Origin: Hyparrhenia diplandra
Taxonomy: Eukaryota; Streptophyta; Magnoliopsida; Poales; Poaceae
Assembly: GCA_015847255.1 (NCBI GenBank)
Contig: JADLZK010009295.1
Coordinates: forward strand, 333,094 to 397,093
Length of the DNA stretch: 64,000 bases
Direction of reading: 5' to 3'
Shown: positions 22,601 through 32,903 of the stretch, in pieces
Position numbering within the stretch: the first letter of the stretch is position 1
How the letters are laid out: each line of letters opens with the position of its first letter
Position numbers and translations under genes: made by a program
The notes under the pieces: model-generated
Database searches by the model: none
What the model saw: only the letters and a program-made list of their open reading frames with translations
Told to the model about the DNA's origin: nothing

Positions 22601-23003
22601 TGTGGAGCAACTTTGCACCTCCCCGCGTGAAGTTCTTCGCCTGCTGGGTGCTGGCTACTTGTCCAGAACAGAATTCAGTGCAAAACGAACCTGGTGAAGA
22701 AGCACATACTGGATGATGACACTTGTGAAGTGTGTGGTGCAGGCAGCGAGGATGCGGATCATCTCATCTCTCCCCCCACCACCCCGCCGCGAGCATGCTC
22801 AAGCTTGATCCTTCTCTACTGCTGGGAGCTCTGGAAACACCGGCACGATGTGGTGTTCAGACATTTGCCGCTGAGTGTGGGGTGGCTTGTTGCCACTTGC
22901 AAAGCCTCAGCAGAGCTATGGAGGTGCCGGATCCCCAAGAAGTCAGTCCCCCTGTGCGAGTTCTGGAGTTCGATCTAGAGGATATGATGTGGTGTGACTT
23001 TGG
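19619..23003 (+). pseudogene. LINE ORF2 remnant: endonuclease, reverse transcriptase, zf-RVT
   Basis: ORF2 nicks the target and copies the RNA into it. The endonuclease continues at 19663-20200: FTITNVYAPADHRATDAF, then in shifted frames the segments for a GDFN-like strand, LDRAYSWSNKR-type and TSDHVPLI (catalytic histidine of SDH). A linker is followed by the reverse transcriptase at about 20840-21640, with NSNSAPGPDGIGPSFYKAAW, FRPVSLQNCPIKILTKVLTA, LDFAKAFNSVDW and the catalytic QYADDTLIL at 21539-21565. A zf-RVT domain at about 22580-22790 has FVWSNFAPPRVKFFACWVL and C-VCGAGSEDADH. Stops at 20525, 20963 and 22376 and several frame changes make it non-functional. Confidence 0.85.
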
Positions 23004-23184
23004 TAGTTTGGGTTTGAATTCTGTAATTCCTCCCTCGCTTCCACCCCCTTCTCTGTGTATTTAGGCTATGGCCTTTGTAACCGGGTTCTCTTGAACCTAA
23101 ACACTTGATCCACCCACCGTGGGGAACCCCGGGGATCTGTGGTAATGGAAAAGGTGGGGACTTTTCGTCCCCCCGATTAACTCA
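19619..23184 (+). mobile_element. LINE, right portion
   Basis: This continues the LINE from 10564-13940. It holds the rest of the endonuclease, the reverse transcriptase, a C-terminal zinc-finger region and a 3' UTR ending GATTAACTC before the AAAAGGCTACTGAT duplication. The tail carries only the A-run that belongs to the duplication and not a long poly(A), as seen in many grass LINEs. Confidence 0.85.
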
Positions 23185-23198
23185 AAAAGGCTACTGAT
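23185..23198. repeat. Target site duplication of the LINE, right copy
   Basis: AAAAGGCTACTGAT, identical to 10550-10563. Sequence to the right resumes the minus-strand gene-fragment mosaic. Confidence 0.85.
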
Positions 23199-23864
23199 TT
23201 ACTTGGATCTTACCAAAGTCTTGATACATGGTTTCATGAAGGCATATCATGCGGAGCATATGAAACAACTAAAGGCAAGAAACGATGGACATACCTAGGT
23301 AAAGATCACTGTTTTAACAGATTGACATAAAAGGCAAACCAATTAGAAGGTTGGCTGGTACTAATCTGCGTCAAATGGAAGCAGATGCAACCAATTAGAA
23401 GGAAAGGAAATTACTCCAGCATCATGTAGCACACATTTGCAACAACAAACGAAGTCATCAGCGACAGTATACCCTACTTTTATGTACCGGATATTGTTAC
23501 CGGAATACAGGAACTTTCAGTTAGCTAGATTTAAAACTTTTTAAGCATTTCGAAGAAATTAAACAATGCACGTGCACATGCTTGCTGTCATACAGTGGAG
23601 TAAAAATTTTAGTTACCTTTAGTGGGCTGAAAAGATCAATACTTTGCATCTGACATCACAAAAGTAAACAAATGCATTATATTCTAATGATTCAGTTTCA
23701 AATAAATGCAATCCATCATTCACTTGACCTCCTCTGATGTACCTTAAAAAATCAATTGCAACCAGAGAAGACAAATTAGCCAAAAATGAATTGATGTAAT
23801 TTCTGAATTTTTTAAAGTACTACCAAATGATCAACTAATTTAAAATAGACAACATGTATTTGAA
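23199..23864. other. Continuation of the gene-fragment mosaic
   Basis: Mostly AT-rich, intron-like sequence. On the minus strand, 23214-23294 is exon-like: it is preceded by ACCTAG and followed by G|GTAAGA and is 81 bp long, but every frame has a stop and I do not recognise the product. Short direct repeats of ACCAATTAGAAGG occur at about 23338 and 23390. Nothing else is visible. Confidence 0.35.
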
Positions 23865-23869
23865 CCGAT

Positions 23870-24701
23870 CATTGATGGTGGATAACTTGAATTTTTACCA
23901 CAAATAAATAAAACAAATGAGAACAAGAGCACTAGAAGATAGGGTTTATACTAATGAATTCCACGAGTTTTGTTGCATACCCAGTTTTGCAGGATAAATC
24001 CAGAAAATAGAAGAAAAGAGAAGAAATAGAGAAACGGAAGAAAAAAGACCGAAACAAGATGATTAGTATAAATTTCAAGGACCTAAAGGACAAAAGAAGA
24101 CGACTCAAAGAAGATGGGGCCCACCTGGCGACAGGTGGGGCCGGGCGGCCGTGTTTGGTCATGACACGTGTCCTGCTTCTGTAACCTTCTCACAACCGAC
24201 CTTGAGATTAAATCTAAGCCGCCCAATCAAGTCGGTTTGATCCAAGGGCTAAGATTCATCCTATGGGGCTATATAAGCAAGGGCAGAGCTCTTCCCTCAA
24301 ACCCTAATTCATTATTCATTAGATCCATTATAATTCGAGAGTTGATTAGCAACTAGGGTTTCCAGAGATTAGAGATTAGAGAGCTCTAGTTCTTCAAGAT
24401 ATATAGTTTAGACAATCTATTAGAGATTCAAGAAAGAGTTCGAGCTTTGCTCAAGACTTCAGATATGTTATCCTTGGAGATTCGGTAATACATTTTATCG
24501 ATTTCTCATTATGACTTTGCTTTATTTTATTATATTACTCGTTGTTATGTTCTTAGTATATTTTGATATTTTGATATTCGCCGCTTTGTTCCTTTGGGTT
24601 CGGTAATACTTCCTCTTTTGGTGAAGTGCTACAACCGTATTTCTATCGAGGCGCTTTGTGGATATCTTATCTTTATTGTGTACACTTAATAAATACCAAC
24701 A
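23870..24701 (+). repeat. 5' LTR of the LARD-like element
   Basis: It begins CATTGATGGTGGATAAC and ends AATACCAACA. TATATAAGCAAGGGCAGAG near 24271 looks like the promoter/TATA region, and the same sequence recurs in the right LTR. At 832 bp it is about 530 bp shorter than its partner. Confidence 0.88.
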
Positions 24702-24705
24702 AGCA

Positions 24706-24727
24706 TTTCGGCGCCGTTCTTGGGAAC
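24706..24727 (+). other. Degenerate tRNA-Asp-type primer binding site
   Basis: TTTCGGCGCCGTTCTTGGGAA follows the left LTR by a few bases and resembles the plant site TGGCGCCGTTGCCGGGGA used by Athila and Tat elements, with several mismatches. Confidence 0.6.
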
Positions 24728-26230
24728 GGTAGTTTTTCTTTGGATAGTAATGAAGGAGTCTAGCTTAATCTTGTTTCATATTTTATCATTTACTTTTACT
24801 TATTTATCTTTTAGTTTTTCTTATTTTTAGTTACCATGAATTTTATTTTTTGTTATCAATGTGCTGCACCCATAAGTATTAGCTTTGGCCCACTAGAATC
24901 TTTAAAGTCTATCTTAATACTAAGCCATGAGCTATGCTTACGGTTGATTAATCATTAATAATCAACATTCTCTAAGAGCTAATGTTAACCTCAGTAGCCA
25001 GATCATACCCTTTATCAGGGGGGTGTGAATCTTTGGCTTTATCCTAGGAATGTTGTGCATTTTTTTATGCAGCTATGGAGAAACTTTTCTTCCCTTTTCT
25101 ATTAGTAAAGCTAGGTTTATCCTTGACTAGTGGGTAGAGCCCTTATGTTAGCACTCTTTATGAACACCCAAAGGGAGAAAAGGAATCATCCTCCAGACAA
25201 AAAGAGGAAGTTTTGATAGCCAAATTAGAATCACTCCAATCCCAAAACCTAGCTATCAATCCCAAGAGTATCATTTAAACTTAAGTTTCGGCTATCATAA
25301 CTCTTGGGAAGTACTACTTAAACTTCCAGCTTCATAAGAGACCTTTGAGCAGTTATAGTCTAGATTTTCTTAAGGAATAATCTCTTAGAAAGCTTCCTTA
25401 TTCTTATAAAGGATACTAGGAAGAGCTCAAGGATGGCATGTCTAATGCCATAGAAGGGGAACAAAGCTACCTAGAAGCCATTCATGTCTTCTCTCCATCT
25501 ATCTTTGTAATTAGACAACTTATCTCGAATCTATCCTTAATCTCATCCTTGACCCCAATAAATCCTCTTGTGTTCTTATTCTTAAGTCTCCTAATGATCC
25601 TAGAAATCCTAATCATAGAAATCATGAAGGATCTAGGGAAGACCAAAAGAACAATGTCAATGGCTGGAAAACCTCGATGAGCATGGAAGCTACTTCATAA
25701 ACACTTCGTGAACTCCATGCTCATTTGAGCAAACTCGTACATCATTTGCTCTCTCTAATCTTGCCACATATGACATCTTCAAAGCCCCTCATGCTAGCTA
25801 TTCCTAAAGATATAGAAAGGATGGTTGTAGATGCATATGTTTATCATAAATATTGCATATCTAGTTGGTTGAAAATTAGAGATTGCCCTGATAACATGAA
25901 TTTTCATCTTTTACTTGTCATAAAAAAATATTCCTTTGGGTATTTTTTGTCACTAACCCTTACTGAGGTTTGGAGCAAAAAGATCAAAGGATGATAATAC
26001 AAGGTATGTCTAACCAATCATCATGCAACATTGAATCATATTTATACTTTATTTTACAAAACAACTCTTGCAAAGTGTTGCTACATTGATTTGGTTGTCT
26101 CTACCTTTTATAATATGCTCATGTTGCTAAAATTATGCTTTCTCATTTTTTTTGAATATATCTTGTTTATGCCTTCATGCTACTGTATGCGCCATAGTAT
26201 GCTAAGGTTTAGGAATATCTTCATACACCT

Positions 26231-26430
26231 TTTAAATTAGGCATGGTGCTTAGTTTAAACTATTTTCTTAAATTAAGTTAGACAAGGTGTCTAGTTTGAT
26301 TTTTGAAACAACAGGTGTGGTGATTGTGCTTCTAAAGGTTTTTAAATTAAGCATGGTGCTTAGGTTAAAATGCCTTTCTAGATCAAATTAGACATGGTGT
26401 CTAGGTTGATTTTTGAGCTGATAGTATGCT
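26231..26430 (+). repeat. Two imperfect tandem copies of a ~108-bp unit
   Basis: TTTAAATTAGGCATGGTGCT (26231) recurs as TTTAAATTAAGCATGGTGCT (about 26340). Both copies are followed by AAATTA(A/G)ACA(A/T)GGTGTCTAG and a TTGATTTTTGA block. Confidence 0.75.
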
Positions 26431-27004
26431 ATAGTAGATACTCGTATATTTTGTTAGACTAACTCTTGCGAGAAGAATTCTCAAATCCAATTTGAGGAAG
26501 TTAAGAGATAAACTCAAATAAGTGATGAAGCAGGGCATATGATGAATTCCAATAACTTTATGCAAAAGAAGACCTAGCTGATTCCTCATGGAAGAACTGT
26601 AAGTATTAAATCATTCTCTTCGTCTTTTGCTACAAGTTACCCTCGCCTTGTGCCATGCAAGAGTAGATAATCCTAACCTATGCTAAAGTGATTCAAAAAC
26701 CATCTTTTCATTAGCATAGAAGAAATTCATATTGTGGACAACCCATATTTAGAAATTATTGGAATCCTTCGGGTATGTATCCACTAAGATTTTGCAGGAA
26801 GCTATGTGGTGAACGTTTATGGTCTTGGCATAAAGCTGCCAACCCACCATTTTGGGAGATGAGTGCCACAGAAAGGATTTACAATAAAAGCACTCACTCC
26901 TAGAAGTAGATGGACAAAACTACAGGTCTTAAGAAACATCAAAGACAGGTAACTTAGTATTTTATATTTATTTACCATTTCTTGTCATAAGTTATGAAAA
27001 AAAT

Positions 27005-27130
27005 ATGGACACATGAAGGTCCAAGTATAGGAAAAGAAAAAAAAAAAAATATATGGGCACATGAAGGTCCAACTATATAATAAAAAAAAATTGTGTGAGC
27101 ACATGAAGGCTCATATATAATATATAACAT
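27005..27130 (+). repeat. Three imperfect copies of a GCACATGAAGG unit
   Basis: GGACACATGAAGGTCCAAGT, GGGCACATGAAGGTCCAACT and GAGCACATGAAGGCTCATAT follow one another at a spacing of about 50 bp, each ahead of an A-rich stretch. Confidence 0.7.
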
Positions 27131-30100
27131 GTTCCTAGGACTAGTCCTCTTCGGGTATTCTTGGTCACTAATCATTTGCGAGGATAAGAGTCGAGAATAA
27201 AGGAGGAAACAATGTCTAAGGACATGCGAGTTACAACAAACTTTGAGGGAGGTTTCAACATTCACACTTGACTTTAAGTATCGAGTGATGACAAGGTTCA
27301 AGCTTGGGGAGGAAGGCCGACTCAATAAGATGATCTGACGTGCTCCTCCTCACATGCTTCCGTCGCTTTGACATTTGGTTTGCAATCCCTCTACTCGCTA
27401 TTACTTTATCTCTATAAGTTTGAATGCTTTTACAAATGCTATAATAAAAAAATCAAACTTAAGATGCAAAATAAATCAAACCTTTAGAAAAAGCAGTAGT
27501 GAATAAATATTCTGTGTTAATTGATCAACTAAACTTTTCTATAACATAGAAAGTGACCTTTAACTCTGTGACAACACTACTCTTGTTATTACTTGTATAT
27601 TCCTTCGGGTATGTGTCGTCTACTAGTGTTGTAGGAATAAATGAGAAAAGCAAAAAGGTCTGTACACATATTAAAAAGGAGAATAGAAAGGTGGCTTGAC
27701 AAAAGAACAAAGAAGAAGTGGAACATAGAAGACAAAGCTGTTCATGAACAAGATACACTATAAGCCAATCAAGAGAGAAGGAAAGAATTGCCACAAGGTG
27801 TTACGGTACCATCATACTCCAATAATAAAGGTAACATCTCAAGGTAAGTTATTATTTATAAAGTTTCTCTTTGATTATGCTATATAACCTTGATTAATTT
27901 GACCTGATTAATTCAACATGCTAGCTCTTTAATTGTTCCTACTACCATTCTTTTGGCTTCATGGTCCTATTCATGTAGGCTTAATTTTTGCACATCTTAT
28001 TTTGAGAAGGACCTACATGAGCGAATCATTAGAAAATCTAATGTGAAGATAGTCATAATTAAGAAATTATTTTACATTAATAGACAACCCTTCCATTAGT
28101 TAAGCCATTTGATCCTTTTTTATTAAAATGTTTTGAATACAACATTCAATGTTTATCTTTTAATCCTATCACCATGTCATGACTAAGCAGAGTATATAAA
28201 ACATTAATCTTATCTTACTCTATGCTCCTAAGGTTAAAAATATAATAATAATAATAAATAAATAAAGTTTTGGTTCTGTTGGTGTTTCTCCACCGACAGA
28301 GCCCATGCACTTGATCTCTGCTTTGGCTTTGTAAACATGACATACCTCAAGCAAAAGCTTGGAGGAGACAATCTCTTAGATTCTACAAGTGAAATATCCT
28401 GGATCTACAACATGTGCACCGAGCAAGATCTTTGCCCGACTTCCACTATCAAAGCATCACTTCAAGATCTTTGGAAAATCAATGAACATGGATGATACCC
28501 CTAAGAAGTGAGTAAGGAATTATGAGACCCGACAACGAGGAGACATTCGACCACTTGATAGAGCATCCGTTCAACCTGTCATCCTCATCAATGCTCCACC
28601 AAGGAAGGACGACATCACCTCCATCTGTCTACCTCATTACAAGCACTGAGAGACATCACGTATCTACTATTTCAAAACTAGCTTGGGGAGAGCACCCCAG
28701 GTTATCGAGATAAGTATCCCTCCACTATCCTTTTTTTATTATTATTATTATTAGCTTATATTATTGCTTATTTAAAAGAAATAAAAAGATGCATAACACA
28801 TTAAATAAAATAATTTTTGTCTTAGTTATATATATTTATATACATTAAGGTATGATTAATAAATTTAGAGTTAGAATAGATTGGCTTTGGAAATGATGAA
28901 TAGTTGCTCTGCTCTAATTCCTTTTAAGTACCTTGCTTTCAAATTGAAATTCCTCAAATGTTACGGATACACTTGTTTTGATCTAAGATTTGCTCTAAAC
29001 CTGAACTTGTGGGTAGCATATACTTGATCTAAGTCTAGGTAATTATGGGATATGATATGAGAAAGTCCGAGATCTTTGTTTATCTTGTCCTTAGTGAAAC
29101 TATATTTCGGAGATTTGTTTTAAAATTTAAAATTTTATATGATGAGCTCTTGTTGGGCAAAGTGCTAAATTTCTACCAAAGCTATATCTAATATTTAGAT
29201 TAGGAAAACTTCCATTACATATTTTTTGCTTGCTTTGGGTCGAGTAGTTCAAGCTTTGCTGATACCTTCGAGAGTTCAGTCATGAAATCAAGAATTATCC
29301 ACACACCTTCTACATATATTCATATGCATTGCTCCTACTTTGGGAATAATCACAATACTATTCTTTTTCCATCTAAGATCCACTTGAAATTGTTTTTTTA
29401 TTACTACACTGGGAATAAACAACCCAATTAACTATAGGAAGCCCATGATTATTTACTCCATATATTCTTGTTGTTATCTCTCATAAGTTTATCATAGAAA
29501 GAGATTTGGGTCATTTGCTAAAAAAAAAAGAAGAAAAAAAAAGAGAGGGTAAAAAAAATGGACAAGTGTCCGCCATGAAAACAATGGGTACTTAGATGCC
29601 CGCCTCTCGATTAAAAAAAAAGAAGAAAGCATGTGGCCCAAGTTCTCTCAAAATTTCCAAGTTTCAAGAGGGATGTAGATTTTTCTTTAAAGGAGTAAAA
29701 GTAGAATTAGTTTTAGCCACCGAATATACACCTATCCACCATATTCATGCATTTCTTGTTTTGATTGGCTAAACTCTCTACGGATCCATTGTTTGACTTA
29801 CAATATATTCTTTGCAAGTATGCTATATTATTTAAGAGTGTCACTTCTATAAGCTCCACATAAGCCTTATAGAGAGTGAGTAAAAGAGATGAGAGAAGGC
29901 TTAATATACTCAAACCTTATACTTAGAGAAGGCATAAACTATTATTGCCTAGTAAGGATCTATAAATACCACACATTGAGAAATTGAGAGTGCCATTCAA
30001 TATAAAGCTCGAGTTTTATTTTGAAAATTTATAAAAACTCCGGAATATTGGTTGATCGAAGATTTGAGACATAGTGCTTGACTTGATTGTTCTGTCTTTC

Positions 30101-30312
30101 AATTACTTAAGACCCAAGTGAAAGTTAAAGCTCCATGGTTTAAGGTAATATGGGTGAGTTTTGAAGCGAGAATGATTGTTATCTAGTCAGGAGTAGAGTT
30201 TTTGTTTAAAAGCATGTGTACTTTTTAAGAATGAAAGCATTGAAGCAACTCTGATCCAAGTCGCTAAAAAAGGCTTTGCTAAGGGACTAGCAAAGGGTAA
30301 GCTTGGGGAGCT

Positions 30313-31449
30313 TGTTGATGGTGGATAACATCAATTTTTACCATAAATAAATAGAACAAATGAGAACAAGAGCACTAGAAGATAGGGTTTATACTAATGA
30401 ATTCCACGAGTTTTGTTGCATACCCGGTTTTTGCGAGGATAAATCCGAGAAAATAGAAGAAAAGAGGAGAAATAGAGAAACAGGAGAAAAGGACCGAAAC
30501 AAGATGATTAGTATAAATTCCAAGGACCTAAAGGACAAAAGAAGATGGCTCGAAGAAGATAGGGCCCACCTGGCGGCGGTGGGGCCGGATGGTCGTGGAG
30601 GTGGTCACGACACGTGTCCCGCTTACGGAACCTTCTCACAACCGACCTTGAGATTAAATCAAAGCCGTCCAATCAAGTCGGTTTAATCCAATGGCCGAGA
30701 TTCATCCTATGGGGCTATATAAGCAAGGGCAGAGCTGTCCCCTAAAACTCTAATTCATTATTCATTAGATCCATTGTAATTCGGAGAGTTGATTAGCAAC
30801 TAGGGTTTCAGAGATTAGAGATTAGAGAGCTCTAGTTCTTCAAGATATATAGTTTAGACAATCTATTAGAGATTCAAGGAAGAGTTCGAGCTTTGCTCAA
30901 GACTTGATTTGTTATCCTTGGAGATTCGGTAATACATTTTATCCGATTGCTCAAGACTTCAGATCTGTCATATTTGATATAGTTCTAGTTATTGATTATT
31001 ATATGCATGAGATCGTGGACAACTTAGCTTTAATCTTAAGGGAGTTAAGTCGTAAGTCATATGTAAGCGTGGTGCTTAGATATGAGTTATTTGGCGGATG
31101 CCATCTATATGCCGGGTCGTTGGGTAGTTCGTGAGGGTGTGGCTGATTGAGTCTTCTATAATCCTCCCTCGTATATAGAAAAAGCGGTAGAACGTGGTCA
31201 CTTGAGGAGGCTAGTTTATTTCATCATTAATGCTCCTTAGTTCATGTTCCTTATGCCATATAATTATGATTTAACGTGCTATAGATGAGAATATTTAACC
31301 TGCTATGCTTAGACTTAATGATTAGTAATTATTTAGATGTCTTTTACTCATAGAGTAGTTATGATTGTCTTTGCTACATTAGTTGAGTCTCTATATCTTT
31401 TTTTTTTTTTTGGAATACCATTATCATAGTTATCTTAGTTATCATTACC

Positions 31450-31481
<32 letters not shown>

Positions 31482-31670
31482 CATCATCATCATCATATTT
31501 ACTATTATGAAATTGGGTTAAGTTAGCTCTTAGTTATATTCGCTTGCTGTTCCTATGGGTTCGATATTAAAACCGGGAGTTCATCTTTTGGTGAAGTGCT
31601 ACAACCATATTTCTATCTGCGGCGCTGCGGATATCTTATATTTATTGTGTACACTTGATAAATACCAACA
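30313..31670 (+). repeat. 3' LTR of the LARD-like element, longer form
   Basis: It begins TGTTGATGGTGGATAAC and ends AATACCAACA. The first ~640 bp and the last ~140 bp match the left LTR. Between them, roughly 30950-31530, lie about 530 extra bases, including a trinucleotide repeat, that have no counterpart in the left LTR. Confidence 0.88.
31450..31497 (+). repeat. Trinucleotide microsatellite (TTA)n(TCA)n
   Basis: A run of ATT units switches into ATC units within the right LTR of the LARD-like element. The left LTR lacks it. Confidence 0.9.
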
Positions 31671-31675
31671 CCGAT

Positions 31676-31993
31676 GATAGCCTATTGATATTGATATTTG
31701 TTTCAGGCACACCAATAACAAACCTCACAGGGCCTATTAGTAAACATGGCATGGCAATGATTCACTGAAGACTTTGATAGCCCCTGAGCATGTGTATGCA
31801 CTCGTTAGAAGGAATCTGAATGCAATAGTCAGCAGATTGCAAATCTTTTCACTCGGTAGAAAGAATTTGAATGCAACAGTCAGCAGCATGCAAATCGACG
31901 TAGAGACGTTGAATCAGATTGACAGGTACTGATGTAATCAAAGGTAAGTTATTGAAGATGAGGATATGAGGGGAGCTGCACACCTTTGGTGCG
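31676..31993 (-). other. Continuation of the mosaic, intron-like
   Basis: Once the LARD-like element is removed, this joins 23864. It holds a duplicated phrase (AA-GAAT-TGAATGCAA-AGTCAGCAG at about 31810 and 31860) and no recognised exon. Confidence 0.3.
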
Positions 31994-32353
31994 TCAAAGA
32001 CGACAACCGAGAGCAAATCGGGCTTCCGAAGCGGAGGGGCTGTGCACACCGAACGGCCAGCGAACGGCAGCAGCGGTGGGAAGGCGAGGCGTTGCACGGC
32101 GGCGCGGAGGGAGGTAGAGGCAGGGAAGCATAGGGGGCCAGGCGTGGGGCTTGCGTGCTTCGGGTGCTGCTGTGGCGGCGACGCTGCGGCGGGTGGACGC
32201 GGGCGCTGGAGCGGCGGAGGGGCGGTGGCGCGAGGGCCGTGGGAGGCGTAGGTCGGGCGGGTGACGGCGGATGAAGGGGTGAAGCCGTGGAGGGATCGAT
32301 GTAGGCTGGATGGAGGTTTCTGGAAGTCTGCGTGGTGGCCGTAGATTGCGCAT
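31994..32353 (-). pseudogene. First-exon-like fragment with transit-peptide-like composition
   Basis: The minus-strand frame begins at an ATG (32353) and is open for 119 codons; an overlapping frame (32442-31849) is open for 197. Both are rich in Arg, Ser, Ala and Pro and poor in acidic residues, as in plastid or mitochondrial targeting peptides (for example RLAFPPLLPFAGRSVCTAPP). No mature domain follows: the sequence runs into CCAAAG|GTGTGC, which could be a donor. It is on the same strand as, and 5' of, the cyclin and mutase fragments, so it could once have served as their first exon. The gene of origin is not recognised. Confidence 0.35.
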
Positions 32354-32385
32354 CTAACTGCGTGGTGGCTGTAGATCGCGCATCG
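32326..32385. repeat. 30-bp direct duplication
   Basis: Minus-strand ATGCGCGATCTACAGCCACC is followed 30 bp later by ATGCGCAATCTACGGCCACC, each ending ACGCAG. It lies where the 5' UTR of the exon-like fragment would be. Confidence 0.7.
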
Positions 32386-32446
32386 AACGGATGGGATCAA
32401 AAGGCGACGTGGCTCGCCGAGGAAGCAGAAAATGTTGTACAACTTT

Positions 32447-32475
32447 AAGGGTAAGGGTAAGGGTAGGGTAAGGGC
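32447..32475. repeat. Short telomere-like tract (TAAGGG)n
   Basis: The run TTTAAGGGTAAGGGTAAGGG continues GTAGGGTAAGGGC. It resembles but is not identical to the plant telomere unit TTTAGGG, and is too short to be a former chromosome end. Confidence 0.5.
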
Positions 32476-32619
32476 AGATGCTTTTGTGTATGAATAAAGG
32501 CTCCCGTGTGTAAACTAAATTAAGGCTTTATTTAGTTTTTCTCCGGCAAGTAAACTATTTTAATTATCAATCTGAAAAGACATAATCATGAGAGCATTGC
32601 ATTTTTAGCATGTGTGATA

Positions 32620-32877
32620 CTCCCTCCGTCCCAAAATAGATGTCATTCTCGCTTCTCTAGTAGTCAACGTTTTCAAACTGCCGCAATTATATATTAAAAT
32701 ATATAAATATTTATGCTAAGTAATTAGTATCGTTGGAAAGATCTTTTAAGTCTAGTTTTTTTAAGAAAATTATTTAGAGATATAAATGTTGCACGCATTT
32801 TCTACAAACCTAGTCAAAGTTGAGAAAGTTTTATCGACACGCTTCCCATAGCGTCATCCTTTTTGGGTAGAAGGGAG
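32620..32877. mobile_element. Stowaway MITE
   Basis: This 258-bp element has ends CTCCCTCCGTCCCAAAATAG and (reverse complemented) CTCCCTTCTACCCAAAAAGG, the Stowaway consensus terminal repeats. A TA dinucleotide flanks each side (32618-32619 and 32878-32879). The inner CAAAGTTG and GTCAACG words are typical of this Tc1/mariner-derived family. Confidence 0.92.
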
Positions 32878-32903
32878 TAAATCAGAAGCAATTTTGGACG
32901 TAA

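Larger units (their letters stand above)
24728..30312 (+). other. Non-coding interior of the LARD-like element
   Basis: AT-rich sequence without any open frame longer than about 117 codons and without retroviral motifs in the frames I read. It contains scattered copies of a phrase like CCTTCGGGTAT followed by a CACTA-or-similar word (about 25935, 26765, 27150, 27600), a duplicated unit of about 108 bp at 26231-26430, a threefold short repeat at 27005-27130, and simple A-rich runs at 29518-29620. These look like decayed or structural interior repeats; no gene is seen. Confidence 0.7.
23870..31670 (+). mobile_element. Non-autonomous LTR retrotransposon (LARD-like), Athila/Tat-type signals
   Basis: Two related LTRs (23870-24701 and 30313-31670) flank a 5.6-kb interior with no recognisable gag or pol. 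The ends would be TGTTG and CAACA; the left terminal pair now reads CA. The element is bracketed by CCGAT at 23865-23869 and 31671-31675, a clean 5-bp duplication. A primer site resembling the tRNA-Asp site and a tract GTAAGCTTGGGGAGCT before the right LTR complete the structure. Without coding capacity it would need proteins from a related Athila or Tat element. Confidence 0.85.

Noticed and set aside
26231..27130. CRISPR-like array
   Set aside because: Two or three diverged repeats in plant transposon DNA, with no uniform spacers; CRISPR arrays are prokaryotic.
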